The notes beneath the pieces were generated by a model. The model was given only the letters and a program-made list of their open reading frames with translations, did not search any database and was not told the origin of the DNA. This document shows, one piece after another, positions 1 through 12,200 of a DNA stretch of 64,000 nt. This DNA is from Notospermus geniculatus. Taxonomy: Eukaryota > Nemertea > Pilidiophora > Heteronemertea > Lineidae. Within the stretch, counting starts at the first letter, position 1. Every line of letters begins with the position of its first letter. The DNA is taken from contig NMRB01000302.1 of NCBI GenBank assembly GCA_002633025.1, forward strand, positions 117,427 through 181,426. The letters run 5' to 3'. Made by a program: the position numbers and the translations under genes.

Positions 1-3000
1 CAGTTTGGAGATAAGGGTGACGTCCCAGGTGATAAAAATCGCGATGAGAGAGATAAGTCGCGGAGTAAGGAAAAATCGCGAGGGAAAGATGGGTCAAGGA
101 GTAAGGAGAGCTCACGGAGTAAAGACAGAGATAAAGATAGGAGTAAGGATAAAACTAGGAGAGATAAGGATAAGGATGAGAAGGAAAAAGAGAACAAGAG
201 TAAAGATAGAGAGAAAAGTAAATCGGATAAAAGGTCCGATGGTAAAGATAGAAAATCCGAGAGTAGGGAGAAATCAAGGAGTTCTAACAAGGATAAAGAT
301 AGGCATAGTAGGGACAAAAAGACGACTTCAAAGTCAGCTCCACGATCGTCATCTCCTCGCGGTAAAAGTGCTGTGAGTTCGAAAGAAAAACGTCCCTCGT
401 CGCCAAGGTTGTCAACTCCTCTAGTTATACCAAAACCTGTACGAATCATGACATCACCTCACGGGAAATCCCCGCGGGGTAAGTCACCTCATGCCAGTAG
501 TCCTAATCGAAAGGATGTTGACTGCCAGGAGCCAATGGATTTGACGGTGAAAAAGAAGAGTCATGGTGATTCATCGTCTCTGCCGCTCACAGCCCTGGCT
601 GATATGTTCAAGACGAGCCTGCAGACAGACCGTCATCTGTCTCCAAAACACAGCTCCCTGTCACCAAAAAAGAATATCCCATCGCCTGTGCGGAGGATGG
701 AGCGGGTTGGGGAGGAATCGCCAGAGATTGGGCTGGTCATTGACTTTGATGGCGACAAGAAAAAGCAAGAAAAAGATGCAGCAGATGCGAGATTGGCATC
801 CATTGCTGGGACAATTGACGATGTTCTGAACATGGAAATAAGCGGTATGGCATTCTCGGATGACAGCGATGACGATGATGACGACGAAGTAGCAAAGTTA
901 GTTGCAGAGAAATCGGAGACGTCTGATGCCGCGAGTCCACAGAAGGCTGTGGTTAGTCCACAAAAACAGAATGAACCATTGGTATCGAAGACAAAAGAGA
1001 TGTTGGTTCCGCTGATCAAACCTTTGGATTTCCCAACTTTGAAGAGTAGGGAGAGTAACAGAGTGTCCATCGAAGACTCTATTGCCTCTGTCTTACAGAC
1101 CTTATCCTCCCAGGATGATGAGGATGAACCTATGGAGGAGGGAAATAAACCAAGGAGTAAGAAAAAAGGATCCAAGGGGTCAAAGGAGAAATCAAAAGAA
1201 AAGCTTGGGGATATGATGCAGGATGAGGGGATTCCAAGTATGTTTGATTCGCTGCCGAAGATACCAACTTTTCCCAGACTTCCTGAGCAGAAGCTGAGCG
1301 TGTATGATTTCTCAGAGACTCCCAAGGTGTCGCCTGTGCCGTCTCCTGGCACATCTGGACCACTGCCACGGGTAGGTTATCATACATCTTTTATCTGTTC
1401 CTTTTTGAACACGTCTCAAAACCAATAGCATAAATTTTTAGATGTGGTTATTCATGGATCTTTCAGTTGATAGCTCACAAACTTAAGCTTCTTAACATTG
1501 TCATCCAGTTTGTCTTCATATTTGAGAAAAATTCTCATTCTTCCCCTCCAGGTTGACATGTCACCCACCCAGCATTCTGCCCACCAACCAGCTCAGCCGC
1601 CGTGGAAAGCTGAGCCGATGTTTACAGACAGTTCAGAGGATGAGAAGAAGGAATCAGCAAAAGACCCACCACCAATACAACGCCTCAAGATCGGGATAGG
1701 AACTGATGTGCCAACGATCATTAAAGTGGGCAAGGTATGCTGAAAGGGGGTTCTGGAGAGCTTTTGGTACTTCGATTAGTGGATTAGTGGTTAAAGACCG
1801 TTCATAAATTCAGCCCTTATGTTAGTTGTCCTCATCTTCCAGGATAAATCTCACAAGAAAAACAAGAAGAAAGACAAAGAGAAGAAAAAGAAAACTAAAG
1901 ATAAAGAGGAAAAGAGAAGAAGAAAACTGGAGAAGAAGGCTGGAAAGGTGGGTTCTGGGCTTAATGTTTTCTTTTAATGAAACTCAGGGAGGGAACTGTC
2001 AGAATGTGGGTAACCATGGCCGTTGAAAACTGCACAAAAACCTTGGTGCAATCAGGACATGTTCCTGTTGCTGTAGTTTGATTCCTGTCCCTGGAACTTA
2101 TAATTTTAAAGTCGTGATTAAGGAACCCACACTCTAGTTTGGTATTACCACGATCTGTCTGTGTTACAGAATCCAATGCCGTTTGTACCGAAGATCACCC
2201 TGAAGATTGGCGGAGGTGGAGATGGAAGCCCGTCACAGTCGACTGTAACTGTCATCAACAGACAACCAGAAGTCTCAAAGAAAAAGAAAAAGGAGGAGAA
2301 GTTGGATATTCCTCGCTTGTGAGTAAACTCTTGATCTCTGATCTTCAAATTTCTCATTACAATCGCCCATCGTAGAGCACATGCTGGAGTGTTTCTGCCG
2401 ATTTAACCTTTTTGCTGCCAAGGTATATTCATGCAATTGCATTTTCAAAACCATGTTTCTTTTCAGAGTAATAAAGGGTTTACAGCCTCCTGCACAAGAG
2501 GTGTCTCCACCAAAAGCCAAGTCCCCAACTCCGGAGCCAGAACGGGAACCCATCAAAGAGCCCACACCCCAACCTCCAACTCCACCTCCTCCCAAAATCT
2601 TCACTCCGCCAAGACAGAGAGTGCCAACTCCAGTTCGCTCCCCAACTCCCCCATCCCCTAGTCCATCACCGCCACCACCCTCCCCACCGCCTACCCGATA
2701 CCGCTCTCCTACCCCATCCCCTGTGCACTCCCCACAAAGACGAGCATGCAGACGGACCGTCATCTGTCTCCAAAACACAGCTCCCTGTCACCAAAAAAGA
2801 ATATCCCATCGCCTGTGCGGAGGATGGAGCGGGTTGGGGAGGAATCGCCAGAGATTGGGCTGGTCATTGACTTTGATGGGGACAAGAAAAAGCAAGAAAA
2901 AGATGCAGCAGATGCGAGATTGGCATCCATTGCTGGGACAATTGACGATGTTCTGAACATGGAAATAAGCGGTATGGCATTCTCGGATGACAGCGATGAC

Positions 3001-6000
3001 GATGATGATGACGAAGTAGCAAAGTTAGTTGCAGAGAAATCGGAGACGTCTGATGCCGCGAGTCCACAGAAGGCTGTGGTTAGTCCACAAAAACAGAATG
3101 AACCATTGGTATCGAAGACAAAAGAAATGTTGGTTCCGCTGATCAAACCTTTGGATTTCCCAACTTTGAAGAGTAGGGAGAGTAACAGAGTGTCCATCGA
3201 GGACTCTATTGCCTCTGTCTTACAGACCTTATCCTCCCAGGATGATGAAGATGAACCTATGGAGGAGGGAAATAAACCAAGGAGTAAGAAAAAAGGATCC
3301 AAGGGGTCAAAGGAGAAATCAAAAGAAAAGCTTGGGGATATGATGCAGGATGAGGGGATTCCAAGTATGTTTGATTCGCTGCCGAAGATACCAACTTTTC
3401 CCCGACTTCCTGAGCAGAAGCTGAGTGTGTATGATTTCTCAGAGACCCCCAAGGTGTCGCCTGTGCCGTCTCCTGGCACATCTGGACCACTGCCACGGGT
3501 AGGTTATCATAACTCTTTCATCTCTTCCTTTTTGAACACATCTCAAACCGATGGTATGAGTTTTTAGATGTGGTGATTCATGGGTCTTTCAGTTGATAGC
3601 TGGTTATCTTATTATCTTACCTTTATGAATCTTGGTGGGGAATGGATAACATCAGGCCCTCCCACCCACCAGAATCCGTATGGTGTGGGGTATAGGGGCT
3701 GTTGCCCCACTGGTAGTTCGCTAGTGTCCTCTGGGTACAGAATCATCTTTGCCCCTATCATGGTACCAGTCCACAAACTTAAGCTTGTTAACATAGTCAT
3801 CCAGATAGTGTTCATATTTGAGAAAAATTGACATTCTTCCCCTCCAGGTTGACATGTCACCCACCCAGCATTCTGCCCACCAACCAGCTCAGCCGCCGTG
3901 GAAAGCTGAGCCGATGTTTACAGACAGTTCAGAGGATGAGAAGAAGGAATCGGCGAAAGATCCACCACCAATACAACGCCTCAAGATCGGGATAGGAACT
4001 GATGTGCCAACGATCATTAAAGTGGGCAAGGTATGCTGAAAGGGGGTTCTGGAGAGCTTTTGGTACTTCGATTAGTGGTTCCCTGGTGAAAGACCCTTTA
4101 TAAATTCAGCCCTTATGTTTAATTTCCTCATCTTCCAGGATAAATCTCACAAGAAAAACAAGAAGAAAGACAAAGAGAAGAAAAAGAAAACTAAAGATAA
4201 AGAGGAAAAGAGAAGAAGAAAACTGGAGAAGAAGGCTGGAAAGGTGGGTTCTAGGCTTACTGTTTTCTTTTAATGAAACTCAGGGAGGCAACTGTCAAAA
4301 TGTGGGTAACCATGGTCGTTGAAAACTGCACAAAAACCTTTGTGCAATCAGGACATGTTCCTGATGCTGTAGTTCGATTCCTGTCCCTGGAGCTTGTAAT
4401 TTTAAAGTCATGATTAAGGAACCGACACTCTAGTTTGGTATTACCACAATCCGTGTATGTTACAGAATCCAATGCCGTTTGTACCGAAGATCACGCTGAA
4501 GATTGGCGGAGGTGGTGATGGAAGCCCGTCACAGTCAACTGTAACTGTCATCAACAGACAACCAGAAGTCTCAAAGAAAAAGAAAAAGGAGGAGAAGTTG
4601 GATATTCCTCGCTTGTGAGTAAACTCTCAGTCTCTGATCTTCAAATTTCTCATTACAATCGCCCATCGTAGAGCACATGCTGGAATATTTCTGATGATTT
4701 AAACTTTTTGCTGCCAAAGTATATTCGTGCAATTGCATTCTGAAAACCATGTTTCTTTTCAGAGTAATAAAGGGTTTACAGCCTCCTGCACAAGAGGTGT
4801 CTCCACCAAAAGCCAAGTCCCCAACTCCGGAGCCAGAACGGGAACCCATCAAAGAGCCCACACCCCAACCTCCAACTCCACCTCCTCCCAAAATCTTCAC
4901 ACCGCCAAGACAGAGGGTGCCAACTCCAGTTCGCTCCCCAACTCCCCCATCCCCTAGTCCATCACCGCCACCACCCTCCCCACCGCCTACCCGATACCGT
5001 TCCCCTACCCCATCCCCTGTGCACTCCCCACCCCCTCGCATCCGCTCACCTTCCCCTGCCATGTCGAGATCCCCATTCTCTTCTCCTTCTCGTTCCAACT
5101 CTCGCTCCCGGTCTCGGTCTCCCTCACCCCCGTACCGACGTTCCCCGTCGCGATCTCCTTCTCCTGTTTCCCGACAGCACTCCCCGTCGCCTGAACGACG
5201 ATCGCCCTCCCCGCCACGATTGACGAAGCAGGGTGCTCGAGGTGGTAAGAAAACTCCAGCCAAACCACCAACAACGCTCTCCTCCCGATCTAAACCTTTG
5301 GATGTATTCTCAAGATACTCTCCTTCTCCTCCTCGTAGGAGACGGTCATCCCCATCACTCTCAGATGATTCTTCTCGCGATTCTTCCATCAACCGGGCCT
5401 CATCTTCACTGTCACGGGCCCGTTCTCGCTCTTCCTCTTCGTCCCATTCTCCCCCTACCCGAAAATCACCTTCTCCCTCACCCAGCCCGAAACGTTCGCC
5501 ATCATACTCACCCCCACGACGCTCCCCCTCCTCATCTCCAGAAAGATACCTCTCCCCATCACCGGTGCAGTCCTCATCATCATCTGATTCGGAAGACTCA
5601 TCACCTCCAACTCCTCCTCCTGGGAAGAAAAAAGCCCCAGTGAAGAAGAAGCCTCCGTCACCGAAGAAGGCTGCACCTCCTCCTCCACCTCCCTCAAAGC
5701 CGTTGACTAAGGCCCAACTCAAGGGTCAGCCCTCACCGAGGGTACCCAAGGGAAAAGCAGGAAAAGGGCAACAGAATCAAGCGGATATTCCTCCCATGCC
5801 TCCTTCTAAATATGGTCAGAAAGCTGCCGGTGGTAGCGCAAAGAAAGGCAAGGCGGCAGCGGCTAAGCCAGCCGCAACGGCCGTGAAAGCAGCTGGTGGT
5901 TCGAAGAAGATGACACTGACGACAGAGACAGTTGGGACCATTTTTGTAAGTCCATGGTTGAATGGCATGAAAATGTCTCTCTCTGCTTGCTCTCTTGTCC

Positions 6001-6664
6001 GATTTGACAAGAACTGGGCTTGTTTTTCGCCTGTCGGTTTCACCTACGGTACATGTAATCTTGAAAATGCATGCATACCTTGCTGGGGTATGGTTGCTAA
6101 ATAGTGCATATCAATCTCTAGCCATGATTCATTGTAACCTTAATAGAGTGGTCAAGGTTACTTCATTAATCTTGCAGGATGAGAAAGGCCAAAAGATCTG
6201 GATCTGTCCCGCATGTGCCATGCCGGATGATGGCAGTCCAATGATTGGTTGTGACGACTGTGATGATTGGTATCATTGGTGAGTATGTCATATTGCCTTG
6301 ATGTAATAACTATCCTTTGTAGATGATGCAGTGGTCACATGGCTAGGCCAGTATACACACAGTGAGGCTATGAACATGGCAAAGGCTTTGTTCTTTCCTC
6401 CCTGGGCTGAAGGAATTTTTTTCCGTGTTGCTGCTGAGAAAAAGGGAAGGGGGGCCTTACAGAGCAGCCTGTACCTGCAACGCTTGATATGCATTCTGTG
6501 TGAGTCACGACTGCCTGTCTCTTTATAGGCCTTGTGTCGACATCACTGAAGAGCCTGACGATGACGTGGACTGGTACTGTCCGCGATGTCTGCAGAAACG
6601 CAAGCCCAAGAAGAAAGGTCGTGGAGGCGGTGCAGCTGGTCGCGGGCGGAAACGCGGCAAGTGA
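1..6664 (+). CDS. TAF3: TAF3, TFIID subunit 3 (3' part; internal exons duplicated)
   Basis: TAF3 is the TFIID subunit whose PHD finger reads H3K4me3 at promoters. The histone-fold N-terminus lies upstream of the window. Exons seen: 1-1371 (Lys/Asp/Arg/Ser-rich, open from base 1), 1552-1734, 1843-1947, 2170-2318 and 2467-~2733; second copy ~2735-3498, 3848-4030, 4139-4243, 4466-4614 and 4763-5945; then 6178-6278 and 6529-6664. All have GT-AG borders, and phases agree except at the ~2734 junction. The exon from 4763 is Pro/Ser/Arg-rich. The last two exons make a C4HC3 PHD finger (IWICPAC, GCDDCDDWYHW, WYCPRC), followed by a Lys/Gly/Arg-rich basic tail. The PHD core matches human TAF3 closely, including the DDWYHW segment. 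A single-copy gene would use only one set of the repeated exons. PHD identity is near certain; middle exon content is less so. Confidence 0.93.
610..5029 (+). repeat. Direct duplication of TAF3 exons
   Basis: Bases ~610-2733 recur at ~2735-5029 with only scattered substitutions and small intron differences. Paired exons have identical lengths: 183, 105 and 149 nt. No N marks the junction. The junction fuses the proline-rich exon directly to the middle of the acidic/SP-rich exon and changes reading frame, so a transcript through both copies would be broken. This fits two haplotypes joined by the assembler better than a working tandem duplication. Confidence 0.9.
3601..3771. repeat. 171-bp insertion in an intron of TAF3 copy 2
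   Basis: Copy 1 reads GATAGCT then CACAAACTTAAG at about 1470-1485. Copy 2 has about 171 extra bases between the same flanks. No clear terminal repeat was seen. It marks a length difference between the two copies. Confidence 0.7.
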
Positions 6665-6912
6665 AGGAAGTCATGTGATCATCACTGACGGCAGCAATAC
6701 TGTAATGAGATATGGAATGAAATCTTGAGGATTGCCTCAGAAAGTGGCCATTGAAATTATCCAGACCAGACTCCAGTGAGATTTGTCAAATTTCTTTTCT
6801 GAACCATTCATGTACTATTGTATCACTATCAGTGTAAAAAAGTCAATTTTGTTGCTGATTGTCATCTTGGGTTCCTATATTGCATTGCAATGCATTTGTG
6901 AATAGACTTGTA

Positions 6913-6918
6913 AATAAA
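6913..6918 (+). terminator. Poly(A) signal of TAF3
   Basis: AATAAA lies about 250 nt after the TAF3 stop codon, a normal distance for a short 3' UTR (6665 to about 6935). Confidence 0.65.
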
Positions 6919-6935
6919 TATGTGGAATATGAGAA

Positions 6936-8070
6936 ACAAATTCTTTTTCGAATTTTGTGTCCATTTTGCTGGAAGCAGTTGTGTGAATGAGAAACCACAG
7001 CAAATGCCGCTATATTTTAGTGTTTCGCTCTTGATAGTGCTGCTACCTATAATGTGGTATTGTCACTTGCAGTGTTTGTCCCTGCCCACTCAAATCTACA
7101 TTTTCCTTACCCGCTTTGATTGGAAGGACAGGTGTAGGCTCTTAAGGTGCATGTTTGTGTCGATGGATGGCACTCTGATTGCAAGTGTCGCCATCTAATT
7201 GACAATCAGTTTGGAAGTACAATGGTTCCCTGTTAGGTAGACATGGTCCGAATATGGCAGGCCCTATGGAATGTGATGCATTTTTTGCTGTTTGAGCCAA
7301 TTAACACCTTGTATGCCAACGGCATTTTCGTGTTTTCCCCAGTGTGCCAACGATTTCAGGGAATTATACCTTCCTTCACTATGCTTCATTACATGGTAGA
7401 TTTACAGGGATCACCCTTTGCTATATACCAAATGAAAGAAGACAAGCTTTCCATTGATGGCATTTATTCTATGTTCAGTAAAAGGTAGATAGGCGAAAAA
7501 AAATTGAGAAAAACACGAATTTTACTGTTGCTCGCGGAAATTGTGCCAAAAGTGGAGAAAAATGCACCCTTCTGCACACCATAACAGTAACATGTGGACT
7601 CGATGATCTGTAGCACGCCAACCCGTGGTGACTTGAACTATTTGGCGCAGAGAAGCACAATGCCATCTATCGTTTGGCGAAAGAATGTTGGTTTGAGGAA
7701 AATTTCCGTCTTTGGCATACAACGGTTGGTGGTGTTTGACGAAGATTCTTGTCTTCGGCATATAAGGTGTTAATAAAGTGTTCTATGTTTTCCTTGGGTA
7801 CCACCCAAATAACAGGAATTGGTCAAGCTAGTACAAAGGTGCCATCTTGTGTCCATTTTTCCAATTTGTAGCCAACTATGATGCGAGTTATTTTGTCAGG
7901 AACCACTGAGATGTGTCTATTCCACGGTGGACGAGTGTATACAGTGGAGAACCACAAAATGTGTAAGAGCTCTCGTACACAAGTGGTTACCATGTCTACT
8001 TCTTCATGTCCTTTGCATGGGACAGTAAGGCATGGTACAGCAAACAAAAACAGAAAATAGATTTTGGTTG
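6936..8070. other. Intergenic region between TAF3 and NEK4 3' ends
   Basis: No protein-coding exon was recognised. The TAF3 and NEK4 ends converge here. It contains the TTAA-flanked inverted-repeat element at 7301-7773. Confidence 0.6.
7301..7773. mobile_element. TTAA-flanked terminal-inverted-repeat element
   Basis: The element starts TTAA-CACCTTGTATGCC and ends with the imperfect complement GGCATATAAGGTG-TTAA. A TTAA target duplication is the piggyBac hallmark. It is 465 bp with no transposase, so it would be a non-autonomous copy. The family assignment is inferred from the TTAA only. Confidence 0.6.
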
Positions 8071-9278
8071 GGTTTATTAATCATCTCTATATATTACAGC
8101 AATAATTTTATACTTACACAATACAGCTAATTACAACATTCTGAATTCCCATCTTTATAAACTAACACATAACTGGCACCTACCTCTGTATTCACTTGCT
8201 CAGTGATGTCATTGACGGTCACCCACAAAACCAGAGGTACCAGTAGCTCTTTTAATATAGTATAACTTCAGGAACTGCCGACCTGTGTAGTGGGAAATGC
8301 AGCTTTCTACAGGCCAGCAGGTGTATCCAAATGAAATGGAGTACATCATTATCAAATGGTGCTGTCCTCCATAAAGTTCCAAAAGTGTTCAGTACTCAAG
8401 TACAATGTAAATGGTTCGAACAAGAAAGATGCCGATGAGGCCATCAGTAGCACTTAATGCGGACTCTAAAACTATTTTTTGAAGCAAAAGCATCTATTTG
8501 TAAAACATGATATGTAAATACTTAACAAACGTCTACATGTTGGCGACAGCAAACACAAAACATCAGTTGTGAATCAGGACGGCTGTGTCTCTAGAATAAA
8601 ACAACTACAATCACAGATGCGGTGAAGATAAGGTGAAATGACGAATGTTTGTTTGATACAGAACGAAGACACGTGTACAGTCATGATCAACAGTAAATAC
8701 CCACCCAAATATTTCAGCAAACTTGGGAAAATCAGGTGCAATGCTTGCTGATAAAACTGGCACACATGCATTATACAATGGACAATTTAAAGTTCCTAGG
8801 CCTACATGCAGGATAATTTTTGTCACAACCACGTATTCAACAGTACAATGTATTTTGGTGTCATCCAATTACCCAACAGAAATCCTTGTCCCTATATTAA
8901 CTCCTTAGCATAATTCCTAGAGAAATGTAACATCCTATAATTTACCGTATGAAAATCTAATCTAAATATCTTTGTCCATAAACCTGAAGTGAAAATACTG
9001 GTCAATTTGAAAACAAATGGTTGGCTTACAGTCCTCTCTTTCTCCCTTCACGTGCCCCACCTCTGAGGCCAAGAAATTTCCCAACTTCGTGTTCTCAGTG
9101 AGCTCGCAAATTCTTTGATATCGTGAATCCAGATGATTTGTGAAATGAAAGCGACAGAACTGTGCTGGACCCTCATGAACAGGATAGCATTACAAAGGGT
9201 CTAAAATGAATTGGTGAATCCAAAGGATTGAGTACTTTTATGTTCTTGACTTCGACATGTGTTTTCCTGCCAGTCTTC
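8071..9278 (-). other. Probable NEK4 3' UTR
   Basis: No coding exon is seen. The stretch follows the NEK4 stop on the minus strand. TTTATT at 8072-8077 is AATAAA on the minus strand and could be the poly(A) signal, giving a UTR of about 1.2 kb. This is inferred from position alone. Confidence 0.45.
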
Positions 9279-12200
9279 TCATTTTAGTCCAACATGACCG
9301 AAAGCTGTCTCTTCGCAAAATTTCAGCTGCCAAATTTTTCCTGCATACTCGTCAAACATATCCCTTCCAAGGAGCTTGATCAGTTGTGGCTGAAAAATTG
9401 ACAGGTATATTCAAGTCGAAAGTGTTGTTGAGTTATACCATAACATGTCATGGAAAATAACTCCACTCCGCAAATTAACAATTCAGCTGCAGCTGAGCTC
9501 CCAATAAACTATGATTTGACTTACCTCCAGCTCATCCCCTTCAATGTTGTCCAGGATATCATAAGCTTTCTTCATCCTTTCAACACCAAGTCCTCGAATG
9601 CAGTCCCTGGGGAAGATAAGCAGAAATTCCGATTATAACAGCAAATAGAGTGAATCTCTGTCTTTAACTGAGAGATGTCCTCGCGGCAGAGGTGTCCGCT
9701 AAGGGAAATTCTCCTATAGCCTACTCTACATGCACCCTCTGTCAACCGTGGTTGTAGGCTGTGCTTCGAATGTAGCTTCGGAATTCAGTGGGGCAAAGTG
9801 AATTCAACAAATTGATTCTCCTAAGAATGTCTTAATCCTTCAGAAACTTCTATTCCACTTACTTCCTAAGAGCAGTTATCCGTTCCATCAGCCTCCCAGT
9901 GGCACCCAGGGTCTGAGGTGAAACTGAAAAGACAAAGTTAATACAGGGATGAGGTCAGATTTCAGGGAATAACAAGAGGTCCATGTGCCAGGTGCTCGGC
10001 TGTCAACCCTGGTGTTTTGGAATCACATCACACTTACCAACAACAGGTCCAGAATCTTGAACAGGTACTGATAGTTGTCGCTCCACTCTGGGTGTGATGA
10101 CGTCACCATCGTCTTCATCCTCATCTGGTGATCTGTCCTCTTCCTTGTTTAGACGGAGGGTCGTGTCCAACAGCGTGATGAAATTGTTCATTTCTTTGTC
10201 CCGCCTGAGAAGGAGAAAACATCCATGAAAGACATTGCACGTTTAGCCTATTTTTGATAGGACACCAGAGTTCAGCCTCGTATTGGTAATTTTTATTTAG
10301 TTTGACCTCTGTAATGAGGCCTGTGTTCGTCACTCGCACCATGTCCTCAACAGACTGGTGACACTATGTACTGATACTGCTCTGCCCTTTAAATGTCAAC
10401 CGAGCCAAAAGGTGAGGAGTACTTTTGAACCAAAGAGTGAAGAGTACAATACATTTGAGCCAAAAAAGTGAAGAGTACTTTTGAGCAAAATTAGAAGTAG
10501 TTTTGATGGAGAGGAAAAAAGATGAATTAGTCAGTACCTATGATTGTTATGCCCAGGATTGTAGTCGTTAGAAGCGGGCTGCTGGGGAGTGTGGTTATTT
10601 CTGAAATGCAGGGGAAAATAAACGACAACAGTGTACTACACAGCAACGAAAAGATTCATGCAGGTAGACAAAGCATTACTTGAGCTGTCCAAACTGACAT
10701 CAGCACAAAACAAGGGCAAGGGATGGCAGTATTTATAACAGATTGTGAAACATAACAAGGAGAAATACAGAAGCAGTAGGCCTTGAAACGATGACTGCAT
10801 AAACCAGTACACCGAGTAGACATCTAAGATCTATTGAAACAGAGAACTCAGAATGAAGCGGCAGACAGGGATTTCCGTTTCACTCACTTTTTCACGGGTT
10901 GTACAACTTCAGGCTCGGATTCCGACTCTGTGCTGCTGCTGGAGTCGGGTAACGATGGCTGCCGTACGACACGAGGTTTGGAGGCTTCGACTGCTTGCCT
11001 AGCCTCTTTCTGAAAGAAAGATGAAGAGCAGTGATGAGTGAGTGAGCTATAAGCATATTCAACAACTTAAACAGCCAACCCTGCAATGTCGTATAACGAT
11101 ATTTTAGTCCACTTGGGAATCTACTTAATAAATGCTACAGTGTAGAGGTGCTTTGGAAAATTCGAAGTCGGTGCCAAAATAAAACTGTGTAAGAAAGGTA
11201 ACCCACAGAATACAACACTCAAATCACCTGTTTTTTCTCTGGAGACCGTGGCAATCTTCGACTATTGGCAGTTTCTTTACTATCTACATAATCAGCACCT
11301 TCTGATTTTGGCACATCCTTGCGTAATAAAACAGCGCCACCTATAAGCAATGCATGTACTAATGATTAGTTAAGCAATAGCGAGAAGCATGNAGTACAAT
11401 ACATTTGAGCCAAAAAAGTGAAGAGTACTTTTGAGCAAAATTAGAAGTAGTTTTGATGGAGAGGAAAAAAGATGAATTAGTCAGTACCTATGATTGTTAT
11501 GCCCAGGATTGTAGTCGTTAGAAGCGGGCTGCTGGGGAGTGTGGTTATTTCTGAAATGCAGGGGAAAATAAACGACAACAGTGTACTACACAGCAACGAA
11601 AAGATTCATGCAGGTAGACAAAGCATTACTTGAGCTGTCCAAACTGACATCAGCACAAAACAAGGGCAAGGGATGGCAGTATTTATAACAGATTGTGAAA
11701 CATAACAAGGAGAAATACAGAAGCAGTAGGCCTTGAAACGATGACTGCATAGACCAGTACACCGAGTAGACATCTAAGATCTATTGAAACAGAGAACTCA
11801 GAATGAAGTGGCAGACAGGGATTTCCGTTTCACTCACTTTTTCACGGGTTGTACAACTTCAGGCTCTGATTCTGACTCTGTGCTGCTGCTGGAGTCGGGT
11901 AACGATGGCTGCCGTACGACACGAGGTTTGGAGGCCTCGACTGCTTGCCTAGCCTCTTTCTGAAAGAAAGATGAAGAGCAGTGATGAGTGAGTGAGCTAT
12001 AAGCATATTCAACAACTTAAACAGCCAACCCTGCAATGTCGTATAACGATATTTCAGTCCACTCGGGAATCTACTTAATAAATGCTACAGTGTAGAGGTG
12101 CTTTGGAAAATTCAAAGTCGGTGCCAAAATAAAACTGTGTAAGAAAGGTAACCCACAGAATACAACACTCAAATCACCTGTTTTTTCTCGGGAGACCGTG

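Noticed and set aside
633-1352. Minus-strand serine-rich frame of 239 codons (also at 2760-3479)
   Set aside because: Shadow of the TAF3 acidic exon, with no independent splice or homology support.
610-5029. Duplicated TAF3 exons as a true internal protein repeat
   Set aside because: The junction changes frame and falls inside exons, so a translated double copy is not possible.
4571-5722. Long minus-strand frame rich in Gly/Glu/Arg opposite the TAF3 proline-rich exon
   Set aside because: It is a shadow of low-complexity coding sequence; the plus strand has matching splice phases and family homology.
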